A DNA stretch of 64,000 nt from Limnephilus marmoratus (GCA_917880885.1 OU862919.1:11798001-11862000), one strand, 5' to 3'. Counted from the first letter of the stretch, positions 22,441 to 31,037 are shown. Notes: generated by a model not told the origin, from the sequence alone. Program-made: numbers and translations.

Positions 22441-22508
22441 AAGGTCATTTTGGAGAACATTTTAATAATTGCATTCAGAGTGAATGAGTGGTTTCTTAGT
22501 GAGATCAC
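19893..22508 (-). CDS. LINE ORF2: partial endonuclease plus complete reverse transcriptase
   Basis: An uninterrupted 871-codon frame, the longest in the window. The first 40 or so residues read through flanking sequence. The C-terminal half of an AP endonuclease follows (ILCGDLNID at about 66-73, IDH at 111, SDH at 133-135); its N-terminal catalytic residues are missing. The reverse transcriptase has FPEQLKQSIIVPLYKKG near 410, NYRPISLL, FGFRKG, LDLSKAFD at 503-510, GVPQGSILGPLLF near 569 and FADD at 599-602. A conserved C-terminal tail ends near 870. A proline run (330) and a short K/R insert before GVPQG are unusual. The intact frame suggests a recent insertion; 5' truncation means there is no known promoter. 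Confidence 0.9.
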   Translation of the reverse strand: MISLRNHSFTLNAIIKMFSKMTLKKITSLRFFQRHKETIPSFRIQFEQLELLLNKICKNNKKQIILCGDLNIDTSYKNKNADSLKNTLKSHNIRLIIDKPTRIQGNKKSIIDHIGTNIPKSSYTWEVTELAVSDHMAQLMHVKTEYNINQTWYTKKQLFNTENTNIFNNYLSCICWEPLKSFESINDSYEYFINEINNGMKFCFPFKLYKYPQKRKINWVTTGIKISIRQKRHLYMKQKNTNDLTIINNYKHYKKILSKVKKVAKRNYNSKRIQNAQNKTKTSWNIIKENSNNSNSKSKPKICLKINDNLVSEPKTIANEFNIFFAPPPPPQNTYLHPQSAKTVENKQSRSFFITPVNREEIIKIIVKLKNKSSVGTDKIPIKIIKACAEALSYPLEILINKSFESGTFPEQLKQSIIVPLYKKGPKQEISNYRPISLLPNFSKIFERAMYNRIYNFLENFEIICPQQFGFRKGRSTTQAVFNFLNKILENINVSKKTVGIFLDLSKAFDNVDHELLLIKLEHVGIRGLALKWFESYLKNRQQKVQISNIDEKMVQYMVESKWRKINKGVPQGSILGPLLFLIYINELPIIAGTECSMFADDTALLFECNGDVDEFNKQVNETCQLIANWLLSQHLSLNTNKTQILKFCPVQATPININVNINNNIIEPSQTCSLLGIELDININWKEHVSKIVAKISSFSYVLGTLRKILNTESVIAAYYGYVYSIIKYGIIFWGNSVNAKDVFIIQKRCIRKITNSGRLDSCRPMFKNLKILTVTDIYIMELCMLVRSSTDKFTLKNSTHKYSTRLTENLLIPKANKTIFQKGPYYMAIKVYNNLPHNIKQIQDTHKFKSSLNTFLVNKCHYTLSEYLT

Positions 22509-22552
22509 AAGTAGGAGATTCTTTTCAGGCCATTTTAGAGAACATTTACAAT
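22436..22552. repeat. 86-bp-spaced duplication at the LINE 5' junction
   Basis: A unit containing ggtcattttggagaacattt (22443-22462) recurs as ggccattttagagaacattt (22528-22547). The adjacent text (tgtgatttttttcaa and tagg-agattcttttca) is also similar, giving two diverged copies spaced 86 bp. The inner copy lies at the inferred LINE boundary. Confidence 0.55.
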
Positions 22553-22560
22553 TGCATAAT

Positions 22561-22731
22561 TAGAATTTACACATTTATAAACCAATATTTGACATATGAA
22601 TTCCCAATTATAAATATATATAGAATTTATTATAGAATAAATAATAAATAAATAATAAATAATTTATTATAGAATAAATATAATAGAATTTACACATTTA
22701 TAAACCAATATTTGACATATGAATTCCCAAT
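22561..22731. repeat. 123-bp-period tandem duplication
   Basis: A 48-bp segment beginning tagaatttacacatttataa is identical at 22561-22608 and 22684-22731. The 75 bp between is A/T-only satellite-like (aataaataata). The identity suggests a recent local duplication. Confidence 0.9.
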
Positions 22732-22734
22732 GTA

Positions 22735-23030
22735 TTTATGACTATATGTACAATGATTTGACCAATGTACGCAATGCTGCGTAAAATGTACTGTACAGGC
22801 AGAAAATATACAGGACCATACTTACCTGGGATGTCACTTAAGATTACTCTGTTAATTGTTTATTTGGAGAAATTATAATAGAAGAAATTTCATAGGTAGG
22901 GCATGAGAGCCCAAACAGGTAGGTTTTTAGCATGGACCTAAATTCTGTTGGGCCTGTTATGCATCTTAGTTCCGGAGGGAGTTTTTTCCAAGCCTTAGGC
23001 CCAGATACGGTTGAGAACATTGTTGGATTA
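22735..23030 (-). mobile_element. LINE C-terminal end and 3' UTR
   Basis: Minus-strand text from about 23025 reads NPTMFSTVSGPKAWKKLPPE then FRSMLKTYLFG, a typical last segment of a non-LTR reverse transcriptase. The 3' UTR beyond it (22735-22860) matches in reverse the segment at 39120-39290. That UTR contains a perfect splice-donor-like CAGGTAAGTAT. Confidence 0.6.
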
Positions 23031-23067
23031 TCTTATTTATGGTTCTGAGACATGACCGAATCGGATA

Positions 23068-23142
23068 GGGACACTTTAGCTCAATTGGTAGAGCTCCGCC
23101 CCAGCAAGGCGTAGGTCCTGGTTTCGAGTTCTAGGTGTGACC
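23068..23142 (+). tRNA. tRNA-like sequence (Ala-AGC-like), probable pseudogene or SINE head
   Basis: The A box TAGCTCAATTGG (23077-23088) and B box GGTTTCGAGTTC (23120-23131) are well placed. The cloverleaf can be drawn: D stem GCTC/GAGC, anticodon stem CGCC/GGCG with a 7-base loop centred on AGC, a T arm with loop TTCGAGT, and an acceptor stem with one bulge. A T-run at 23148-23152 could end Pol III transcription. The base before the anticodon is C rather than the universal U, and the acceptor is imperfect, so a functional tRNA is doubtful. Confidence 0.5.
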
Positions 23143-23559
23143 GTATCTTTTTCTAATTTTCTGTTTTCAGATATTCGATTAAGTTTCGCTGGTATTGTCT
23201 TCATCTAATTAAAATATTACAATTTTAGGTTTTACTCATTAAGATAAAAATAAATAAATTTACTTTTGTATTTTCAGCTTGTGAATTTTTGTCCAAGTTT
23301 AGGTTCTTCCGCGTGTAATTTGAATAGTGAAATCTAATGTAATAGATAAATGAAACAATTTTACTTTGTTTGAACCACTTTTATATTTGAGTAAATCCGA
23401 CCGGTTACAGAAAATAAATAAATATCTATACAATTGTAATAATATTAATGATAAAGAATGGCGTAAAGTTTTGTATATTAATTATTTTTCAGTTCAATGT
23501 TGCAAAAATCTCCCTTATAATAGCTTTTTATACAAGAAATAATATCGGTAATTTTTTGA

Positions 23560-24000
23560 AAAATACTAAAGATAAAAACCATAAATCGACTAATTCCGGA
23601 ATATATTAACTCAAATGTAATGATTGTCCTTCATTTTATATTGGAAAAACAACTCGTAATTTTAAAATCAGAATCAAAGAACAATTAAGGTCTCTTAAAT
23701 AATAATATTTTTTCTGAGTTCGCTAACTATATCATTGAAAATAACCATAGTTTTGAAAAAAATACGGGGATAAATATTCTTCATATTAATCATAAAGGAA
23801 AACGTTTAGATAACTTAGAAGCCTTGGAAATAAATAAAAAAAATCCCTTAAAAATAATGAATCTATTATCAACAAACAAAAAATATTGTCTTATAGCCCA
23901 ATAATTGATATGTTCCCCTACCCACCTTCATTAATACCTAGCAACGGCTCCACCCCTACCATAATAATACATTGTTCCCATCCATATTTCAAAACTGTCA
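23560..24000 (+). pseudogene. Penelope-like GIY-YIG endonuclease remnant
   Basis: The frame reads SGIY, stop, LKCNDCPSFYIGKTTRN, then IRIKEQ, SEFANYIIENNHSFEKN and LDNLEALEINKK. The GIY and YIG halves are spaced as in the nuclease family, with a CNDC pair typical of the Penelope linker. One stop replaces a Gln-type codon after GIY, and another stop follows RSLK near 23700. The enzyme would nick target DNA for retrotransposition. It is inactive here. Confidence 0.8.
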
Positions 24001-24018
24001 AATCAGTATACATTTGCC

Positions 24019-24050
24019 CTGAAGAAGGAACGGTCGTTCTGAAACCGGTC
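24019..24050 (+). ncRNA. Hammerhead-like ribozyme core in Penelope element A
   Basis: CTGAAGA (24019-24025) is followed by a short stem (GGAAC with GTTCT, one bulge), GAAA (24041-24044), then CCG and a GTC triplet (24048-24050). Outer pairing is possible between atttg..cc before and gg..caaat after. Penelope-like elements are known to carry hammerhead motifs. One extra base sits between CTGAAGA and the stem, compared with the standard core, so activity is uncertain. Confidence 0.4.
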
Positions 24051-24110
24051 GGATTTACTCAAATATAAAAGTGGTTCAAACAAAGTTAAATTGTTTCATT
24101 TATCTATAAT

Positions 24111-24520
24111 GGATAACCACAAAGTTATAGCAATATTCAAAAGTATCTAATGTTAATAGTTCAGTACCCATAAATTATTTTTTAATGCATGATAATAATG
24201 TAGGATGGAACAGAATAAACAATACGATATCAATTACACTAATAAATTCCTCAATTACATAGACACATTAATCAGCTATTTATTTGTACCTACAGAGTGG
24301 GAAGATGTAATAAATTATTATCGAAAAATTGGTATCGAATGCACAACAGAAATATTGGATATTTCTATGAATAGATACAAAACACAAGGACAATCGCTCA
24401 ATGACAGAATTTGAGTAGAGAGATTAATGTTTCTTTTATGAAAAATGTGGTCGCCCAATATCAAGGGAAACAGTACTGGAAGAAGAAATTACTTCAATCA
24501 AAAAACGTCGACTTTGTTGG
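24111..24520. other. Unassigned stretch with a 70-codon open frame
   Basis: A plus-strand frame at 24205-24414 (MEQNKQYDINYTNKFLNYID onward) has no domain that I recognise. It may be a retroelement remnant. Nothing else is supported. Confidence 0.3.
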
Positions 24521-24960
24521 TCAAGTGTCGAGGGACACATTTTTTTTACTGAGGAAAATAATTTCCCTCAGGGCCTTGTTGGGCACGCATTTGGTGTGTT
24601 TCCGACTATGCACCGGTGCCGAAGGGATCAATGACGCTAGTTCCTCGGAGCATCTTCCATTGTAATACCGGTAGAACAAGGATAGCATTCCCACCCGAAG
24701 CCTGTGCTCTAAAGATTGCAATCCGTTTGTTAAGTAAGGAGAATCTATTAAACGGACCGCCCGTTTCTGCACAGAGTCGAGGGTATTTTGGAGCTCCAGA
24801 CCAGACCCTCCTACCAAATTCAACCGTGGGACGCACTTGTGGTTTGTACAGGGTTAGCAGTTGTTATCTATTAAAGTATCTGCGGGCCCTGTACAGTACG
24901 TCCAGTTTTTGGAAGGCTAACTTTACTCTGGCTTCGACTATTTATAACTGGAGATAAAAA
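24521..24960 (-). pseudogene. LINE reverse-transcriptase C-terminal relic
   Basis: The minus strand reads LDVLYRARRYFNR, a stop, then QLLTLYKPQVRPTVEFG. After a frameshift near 24820 it reads LDSVQKRAVRLIDSPYLTN and FYRYYNGRCSEELASLIP. This segment is characteristic of a LINE group abundant in Lepidoptera. The palm domain is absent. At least one stop and one frameshift are present. Confidence 0.8.
24541..24583 (-). repeat. PB retroposon copy 5, inner-hairpin fragment
   Basis: ctgaggaaaataatttccct followed by cagggcc is the PB inner stem-loop on its own, next to a T-run. It joins directly to the LINE relic, so either a very short PB insertion or a recombination junction is possible. Confidence 0.5.
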
Positions 24961-25099
24961 ACACATCAAAGCTAGGAACAAAAAACATTACAGTGAGATG
25001 TAATTCGCACTAAAATAGTGAGATCTGGTGCTATAAAATTTGCTTTAAATATTTCTGTTCCTAATCTGTATTCAACGCACCTATTTTTAGCCATAACTA

Positions 25100-25480
25100 A
25101 CTAACCACCTCGCGGTTTCCACAGGGGTAGGCAGAGAGGACGGACCGCCAATCAACTCGGTCTTGGCACACACTCCTTGCCTCGTTCACATTCATACATC
25201 GTCTCATACATGCTCTTCTAATATTCTGACTCTTGACATGGCCCGACTCAATTATCTGATTCACTTAGTCATGCCGTCTCTTCCTCGGGCGTCCCCGATT
25301 TCTTCTACCATATATTCTCCTTATACTCCTTTCTTCATTCATTCGCTCTACATGCCCAAACCATCTGAGTGTCCATTTCTTTATCTTATTCATTACGGTT
25401 ACATCAGCCTTGCGTTCTTTGCGGATCTCAACGTTTCTCATACGAACGTTCATGGTTTTACAACACATATTTTTTTTTTT
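25100..25480 (-). pseudogene. RTE-type LINE C-terminus and 3' end
   Basis: Minus-strand frame 25468-25265 reads MRNVEIRKERKADVTVMNKI, then LRWFGHVERMNEERSIRRIY and a basic GRRNRGRPRKRR stretch. This is the standard C-terminus of RTE-like elements. The 3' end (near 25100) carries tagttagttatgg, shared with the copy at 57500-58235. Confidence 0.8.
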
Positions 25481-25483
25481 TAA

Positions 25484-25749
25484 AGAAAGACAAACATTTC
25501 CGGGTTACTAATAACCCAACAATGTTTGAAAATCTCCTACTACCACCACAGAAAGCCGAAAATGTTGCTTGTGTTGTGGTGGAGGACGCCCGGGTGGGAC
25601 CCAAGAGCTATGCCCACTCAACCACTGACCGGTCTAATTTATACAGCATTCAGTCGATTTTCATACTTCTTCTGCCAGTTCTATGCCTCACTGCAATTTT
25701 AGTCATAATATTCTTTTTAATAACAACGCAAGTGCCAAAACATTGGTGA
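25484..25749 (+). CDS. Candidate terminal exon of a membrane protein
   Basis: After a T-run and AAAG, which could serve as a splice acceptor, an open frame reads KDKHFRVTNNPTMFENLLLP, then VACVVVEDARVGPKSYAHST. It continues into a clear transmembrane segment (FILLLPVLCLTAILVIIFFL) and a short tail ending VPKHW. Composition is unlike the surrounding repeat frames and matches no mobile-element domain that I know. It could be the last exon of a single-pass host membrane protein. I cannot name it, and chance is possible at this length. Confidence 0.4.
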
Positions 25750-26085
25750 AGACGCCATTTTTTCTATTTCAAAAGAGTTTAACTCGTGCGAAACCGGGTT
25801 GTAAAACCAGTCATAAATAAGAGTGTATAAAACTCCCATTTAATTTTGTGTGATTGATGTGGAAAATTATTTTTACGACAACACCATTGAAAAAAAAAGT
25901 ATATGAAAAGAAGATAAATCGCCGAAGCCGGACGATTTTTTCTTCTTTTTTTATCTTTCTGATGGTTCGGCTCATCAAGCAGAATATAATTTGGTGACTA
26001 GTATACACGTCACTCCCCGTAGCCCTGGATTACGTCGTATCATCAGAAGTCATTAATAAGGTTGGACATGATAAGTCAAACACGA

Positions 26086-26148
26086 ATGGTCAAACTGATT
26101 GTCGGCATCCTGTTGGTTTGTATTGACACCACAATCAAAAGTGCGTAA
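26086..26148 (+). CDS. Possible signal-peptide first exon
   Basis: ATG at 26086 opens MVKLIVGILLVCIDTTIK, with a positively charged start and a hydrophobic core like a secretion signal. A donor-like GTGCGT follows at 26141 and a stop at 26146 if unspliced. This is very short and speculative. Confidence 0.2.
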   Translation: MVKLIVGILLVCIDTTIKSA

Positions 26149-26257
26149 AAGTTTATTTAGAAGATCATCCCATTGTTGAAGAAATTGACAGGTATTCGTC
26201 CAATCAAAAATGCATAAGAATCATCATCAATAACTTTAAAGAATTTTATATAAATAC

Positions 26258-26852
26258 TAGCTGGTTCCCGGCGTGTGTTGCAATGCCATATTCAAATAAA
26301 TAAATTGTTTCTCCCTGCATGTCCTTTCCCGTTCCCCTTCCACTCTCCCACGTTCCCCTTCCACCTTTCCCGCCCACCCTTTCCCCTATCCCGCAAACCC
26401 CCCTCCAACGTTTCATATGTTCAGTCCTAGTACATTCAGTTTTCAAACAGCTCGCGTGCCACCCATTACAATTTTTTAATTCAAATTTTCATTTTTCTTA
26501 TATTACAGATATTCATTTTTGCATATTATAAGAACAATCAATCAATTTGGTACTTAACACAGTTACCTATTTAAAATATCTATATTTAAAAATCCATAGA
26601 CAATTCTTTTAATACAAAAAAAACAGCTGCCTACTAAATTCAATTTCATCAAACGCGCAAACTGTCAAACGTGTGAAGTTAAAATAGTCGTTAAGTTTTC
26701 TGAAATTATTTAATTTTCCGCGCAATTTTCTTAATTTTTCTTTCCGTAAGAACCTTCTACATGTATTAAAAAACGATGAATGAAATGGGTGAAGTCGTTC
26801 TGAAGTAATGGCGTGGCCAAAGGAAACACGGATTCATTTAAATATATATAGA
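26258..26852 (-). mobile_element. Complete non-autonomous Helitron
   Basis: Read on the minus strand it starts TCTATATATATTTAAATGAA at 26852 and ends with CTAG at 26258. The host A before TC and T after CTAG are present, the expected A-T target. Near the 3' end is ACGCCGGGAACCAGCTAG. Internal text shares the pyrimidine tract and cagttttcaaacagct block with the copies at 712 and 51243. It is 595 bp and has no Rep/helicase. Confidence 0.85.
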
Positions 26853-26970
26853 TTTTTTTATTCTGCTAGCGTAATTCTGCCAAAATATGATTTTTTGGTG
26901 CCTATCTGACAATTTCAACTATGCATCAATAGATGAACGCGGTTTCCTCGTGTAATAAGGTATAAATTTA

Positions 26971-27300
26971 CAATTTGGGAGGCGGTATGGGTACCGCCAC
27001 CCCTGGAACCATTTATTGGATAACCAACACCTCTGCTATGGGTCAACCTAAGTGGTTCGCTACGTTTCATGACTGAGCAGGGGTACCCGGATTCGTGAGG
27101 TCAGTTTGTCCGGATCTTGGCGGCGGATGTGTCTGCCACCAACAGCGTTGCGGGCCGGATCAAGAGAGACTTGTTGAGGGAGTCCTTTCGAGCTTTCCAG
27201 CCGGACTCTCTCAACACAGCATCCCAGATGACATAGGCCCTGAGGGAAATTATTTTCCTCAGGGCCTCCTGTGTGGAGTTAATGTAAAAAAAAAAAAAAA
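26971..27300 (+). repeat. PB retroposon copy 6, long subfamily
   Basis: The copy is near full length, from aatttgggaggcggtatggg to an A-run (27286-27300). The inner stem ggccctgaggg ... cctcagggcc is intact. The outer left arm is slightly diverged (ctcaacacag against ctgtgtggag). The middle shows the long-subfamily segment (ggcggatgtgtctgccacc, gagagacttgttgaggg) but lacks the ggacacactg block. Confidence 0.9.
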
Positions 27301-27301
27301 C

Positions 27302-27529
27302 CCATCGCCTTGCACCAAATTTTGAGAGATGAATTCATACGTCTGTAACTTCTGGACACACTGACCCCTAGATTCCTACCCATCTCTCATACCTTTTTCC
27401 TCCCCAGAATTTCCTATCCTTCCATTCCTTGAAAAGACCCTCCACATAGCATCCCCTAAGATAACATAGTCCCTGAGGGAAATTATTTTCCTCGGGGCCT
27501 CCTGTGTGGAGCTAATGTATAAAAAAAAG
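27302..27529 (+). repeat. PB retroposon copy 7, 5'-truncated
   Basis: It follows copy 6 directly, begins in the long-subfamily middle (gaattcatacgtctg, ctggacacactgacccc) and ends with the hairpin and an A-run (27521-27529). The pair looks like a head-to-tail arrangement. It could be one insertion into the other's tail, or a tandem retroposition product. Confidence 0.88.
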
Positions 27530-27659
27530 TATTCTAATAAAAAAATGAATAATATAAAAACGCTGAAATATGTCCCCCTATTTCCCCCTTTGTTAAATCG
27601 TGCACATTCTTTTCAGGTAATCTTTGTGATCCCGCTATAAACGAAATGACGATTAAGTG

Positions 27660-27900
27660 ATAAGAACTTCATTTAAAGACTTATATATTAAAAATTCATT
27701 AATTCAAATTGTAAAAGAAAAAGATAAATATCCATTTTTAAATGAAAACAGAACTCGACTTAAACATGTTTTTCTATGCCCAAAACTAAATTTTCAATCG
27801 TCTACCAGAAGAAATCAGAAGCATTAATGATAAAACACGAATACTGCTCTCTGTCAAGAGACATTTTAAAAATATTCTTAAGAAAAAAACTACTGTCACT
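27660..27900 (+). pseudogene. LINE C-terminus interrupted by a MITE
   Basis: Plus-strand text reads RLKHVFLCPKLN, then NRLPEEIRSINDKTRILSSV and KRHFKNILKKKTTVT, the last residues of a Jockey/CR1-group reverse transcriptase, with a frameshift near 27790. The TTAA-flanked MITE is inserted just after the end of coding, and the 3' UTR resumes at 28621. Confidence 0.75.
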
Positions 27901-27903
27901 TAA

Positions 27904-28616
27904 GAGGGCATTACCAGAGAAATCCGGAAATACGTCATTTTCAAAAAAGTTTTTAGACGTATTGACTCTTTTCCACAAAAAATTATCAATGGATTTCGAA
28001 AGATGGTTCTTTTATCTAGTGAAGTTATGTAATAAATTTTTAGAATTTTTTTTAATTTTTAGTATAATAAGGTTATTCCATAGGTCGTTGGCAGATTTGT
28101 TAAATTTTCAAAAAAGTTTTTGTATTATACCACACCCATTTCAAATAATGTAATCATGCAGTAAAATAAATCAATACATTATCTAGCAGAGTTATGTATT
28201 AGAATTTTAATTTTAGTTTCCAAAAAATCATTAAAAAATATGTACGTACATGTGTTTCTTGACGAAAATTGGTCCATTTGTGTATTTATTTGCGCACTTA
28301 CAAACTAATATATTTCAGATTTTTTTAACATTCTTATTAAATTTAGACATTATTGAAAAATGATAAATACTTATAATCAAAAAATAACTACAAAAAGTAC
28401 ACTATTTTTATAGTTTTATCATCACGCCTTTCAGAATTTTTGGATGAAGGTATAAATTAAAGCTAATTTGGATTGAAATAAATTCGATATTGAGTTATAA
28501 TTTAAAAAAGCTGGTACGGAGAATAATTAATCTTTCTCATTGTAACCGCCCTACACGATCGGAAGAACAACTTTCGAGGAAATGTGGATTTTCGTCCGCT
28601 GGCTGGTTAAACGCTC
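27904..28616. mobile_element. TTAA-flanked MITE, copy 2 (reverse orientation)
   Basis: A 713-bp inverse of 14007-14714, flanked by TTAA at 27900-27903 and 28617-28620. By eye the two copies differ at few positions (for example gcaggcgga against gctggcggt near one end). The 125-codon frame running through it is partly this MITE and is not a gene. Confidence 0.88.
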
Positions 28617-28620
28617 TTAA

Positions 28621-28860
28621 TTAATCTTACAAATATTCATAACATTCTTCCTTTTTTTAAATACACACTATTATCAAAATTAATACTGCAGCTCACATAT
28701 ATTTATGTACAATGAATTATTTGAGTTCTAACTAATAACGTTTATGTACACTCCCCTTCCATACACAAGCAAATGCTTTCAATGGAAGGGTAGTAAAAAA
28801 ACCTGAGATGTATAATTATCATGTAAATACCGTGTAAAACATATTATAAAATTAAAAAAT
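28621..28860 (+). mobile_element. LINE 3' UTR with conserved hairpin
   Basis: CCCTTCCAT (28754-28762) pairs with ATGGAAGGG (28782-28790) around an inner AGC/GCT. The design matches the CCCCCAT hairpins at 45755 and 57405. It continues the LINE that is interrupted at 27900. Confidence 0.65.
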
Positions 28861-29044
28861 TATTTAAAAAAAATATACATTTATGTATATAGGTATTTAT
28901 AATGGAAAAGAAGAACAGTTTTACAAGTTATCGTCATTTTACAGTTTAATCATAATTATAATATATGTTGTATGAACCTATATCACTAATTTAAGACAGA
29001 AATAATTTAATATAAATTTTTTTTTTTTAAATTATCAGAATCCA

Positions 29045-29592
29045 TTTTTTTTTCATTAGCTTTACAGCTCCACACAGGAGGCCCTGAGGAAAATAATTCC
29101 CCTCAGGACCTTTGGGGATCTTTGGGGTTTTTGGGGATGCTTTGTGGAGGTTATTTTGGGAAAGGAAGGGGAGGAACTTCTGGGAAGGAAAAGGGTACGA
29201 GGGTGGGTAGGAATCTGGGGTCAAGGTGTCCAGGAGTGACGGATATATGAATCCATCCCTACCACTACAGTAAAAGGCGGTGCATATAAGGCGGTGTACA
29301 TGTCTGAGGCACTTCACGATCTGCTGCCAGGCACTTCACGAAGTAGCTAGGCGCCTCATGATCTGCCTGATTATACGATCGGCTGCCGACATATTATACT
29401 AGGCGATGTTCAGAGAGAGTACGGCTGCAGAAGTCAAAGGGACTCCCTCAACTATTCTCTCCCGATCCGGCCTGCCATACAGCTGGTGGGCAGACGCATC
29501 CACTTCCAAGATCAGGACAAACCTTACCCCATGTACCCGGGCACCCCTGCTAAGTCACCAAACGTAGTGAACCACTTGGAGTGACCTGTGGC
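29045..29592 (-). repeat. PB retroposon copy 8, long subfamily with extra insert
   Basis: A T-run at 29046-29053 and the hairpin start (gctccacacaggaggccctgaggaaaataat) mark the 3' end. The copy extends to gaaccacttggagtgacctg near 29590. Between 29290 and 29400 there is additional sequence with repeated gcacttcacga and gatctgc units that is not in other copies. Confidence 0.85.
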
Positions 29593-30105
29593 ATATATAC
29601 GAGTATTTTTGAAAGATTTTCTTATGTAGTCAAGCACTTCCGACCAGAATATCTAATAAAAATATTTTTGGCCTCGCAAATTGATAATTCGGCCTCTGGG
29701 TGCTTTGCCCAACTGTCATATTATCATACGTTCCTAATATACATGTTATTAAAACCCATTTATCATTGTCAACAGTTCATAACCTGCTCACTGTTAAATG
29801 ATTAATCGTTTGACTTGTTATTTTTTTGCCATCGTGGTGTAACCTAATTGAATTATAATTCTTCCATTTTATGGACTATCACTATTTTTATCTGAAAGCT
29901 TTCGCAAGGTGACACAATAAATGAAATAATAAATGATTTGGTACATTGTTTTAACGCCGCTCTTTATCAATATGGCATTGTGAGTTTTTATAATTAACGT
30001 GACGACACACGGTTACGGACCGTCACGTTAAAAAGGCAATAAAAATACTTCCCCTTTATCGCTATAATACTGCAGCTCTTTCAAAAGATGAGATACACAA
30101 TGTAC
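29593..30105. other. Gene-free AT-rich stretch
   Basis: I see no supported coding region or repeat. Confidence 0.45.
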
Positions 30106-30108
30106 AAT

Positions 30109-31037
30109 GACGGCCAGCGTGGTCTATCGATAAGGCTTTTGTCTGGCAATCCGAAGGTCGCGGGAAATTTCATATATGATTAATTAGTATTTTTTCACGA
30201 TTAATTCATTAAAAATAATATATAGTATATTTGTCGCACGTTCCAGAGTGGAATATACTCAGAGTATCGTCCTGGTATAAGACCACCATTCAGAATTAAA
30301 ACGTTGCTTGAAATGCCTTTAGCCGTATTTGGTGACTAGATCTTGTAATGGTTGAAAAATATAAGTGAGTAATACTACATAAAAGAATGAATAAAACAGA
30401 ATATTTATAGTTAATAAATAAAAGAGTTGAGACAACAATCAAATTATATTATTAATTAAATAAAATAGAACATGAGACTCTTAATAAAATAATATTATAA
30501 TTCTTCAGGGGCGTGTTTAGTCCTTAGAAGAAGAAACTAAATAGTTAAAATCTAATAAATGAATCGATAGTTTGTTATGACTTTAAAAATGATCTTAAGA
30601 TGTTAAAATTATTATATGGGCGCCAGTTCAAGTAGAACAAAATATTAAATGGTAAATCAATTGAAATTAAACTAACAGAAGTTATAAGCTCACAGTAATT
30701 AAGATTTCACCGAAGTATGTGCTTTCCCACGTTGAGACAGACCTCCGGACCCTCTGGCTGCTAGCTTGGAACTGCTGAAGGAAAATTTTCTTGTTCCTAC
30801 ATTGGCGTCCACCGTGGCCCAATTTAATTATATTTATTAAGCTTTACATTGATTTGTACAGCATTACATTGGCAGGTAGCTATAATAGCCAGGTACTTCC
30901 CTACCTTCTTCTTCGCCATCTCCTTCCCTTCCCCACTACCTTCAGCCTCACAACATACCCCGTTTGGGGATGCAATAGACTCGCTGGCTCCAAACGGGAG
31001 CAGCTGGGAATCCTGTGAAGTATTCATATAAAAAAAG
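30109..31037 (+). repeat. tRNA-derived SINE (SINE-A), split by an LTR
   Basis: The head cagcgtggtctatcgataag with cgaaggtcgcggg (30115-30164) is a tRNA-related promoter region whose B box is damaged. The body (cagagtggaatatactcag, then gtaagaccacc-like text) runs to about 30343. It resumes near 30893 with cttccctaccttcttcttcg and ccttcagcctcacaacatac, ending in an A-run near 31031. The full order is given by copies at 40064 and 40432. The interruption is the LTR at 30344-30801 plus its short leader. Confidence 0.7.
30344..30801 (+). mobile_element. LTR of an LTR retrotransposon with adjoining primer-binding site
   Basis: The segment starts TGTAATGG and ends TTCCTACA. It is followed immediately by TTGGCGTCCACCGTGG (30802-30817), which closely resembles a tRNA-Lys-type primer-binding site. 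About 75 bp of leader-like sequence follow before the SINE resumes near 30893. At 458 bp it is a reasonable LTR length. Only one LTR and no coding are present, so this is a remnant. The 5' boundary is supported by the break in the SINE. Confidence 0.6.

Larger units (their letters stand above)
23335..24110 (+). mobile_element. Penelope-like element A (5'-truncated, inverted flanks)
   Basis: The left flank 23341-23407 (gataaatgaaacaatttta through aaatccgaccggtt) is the inverse of 24042-24108. Between them lies the end of the Penelope reading frame with a GIY-YIG nuclease. Partly inverted flanking repeats are a hallmark of Penelope-like retroelements. The left arm stops at aaccggtt, exactly where the hammerhead-like core begins on the right arm. 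Confidence 0.8.

Noticed and set aside
22818..22830. Possible U1 snRNA gene (atacttacctgg)
   Set aside because: Only the first 12 bases fit; the body of U1 is absent and the antisense reading as a splice donor in a LINE UTR explains it better.
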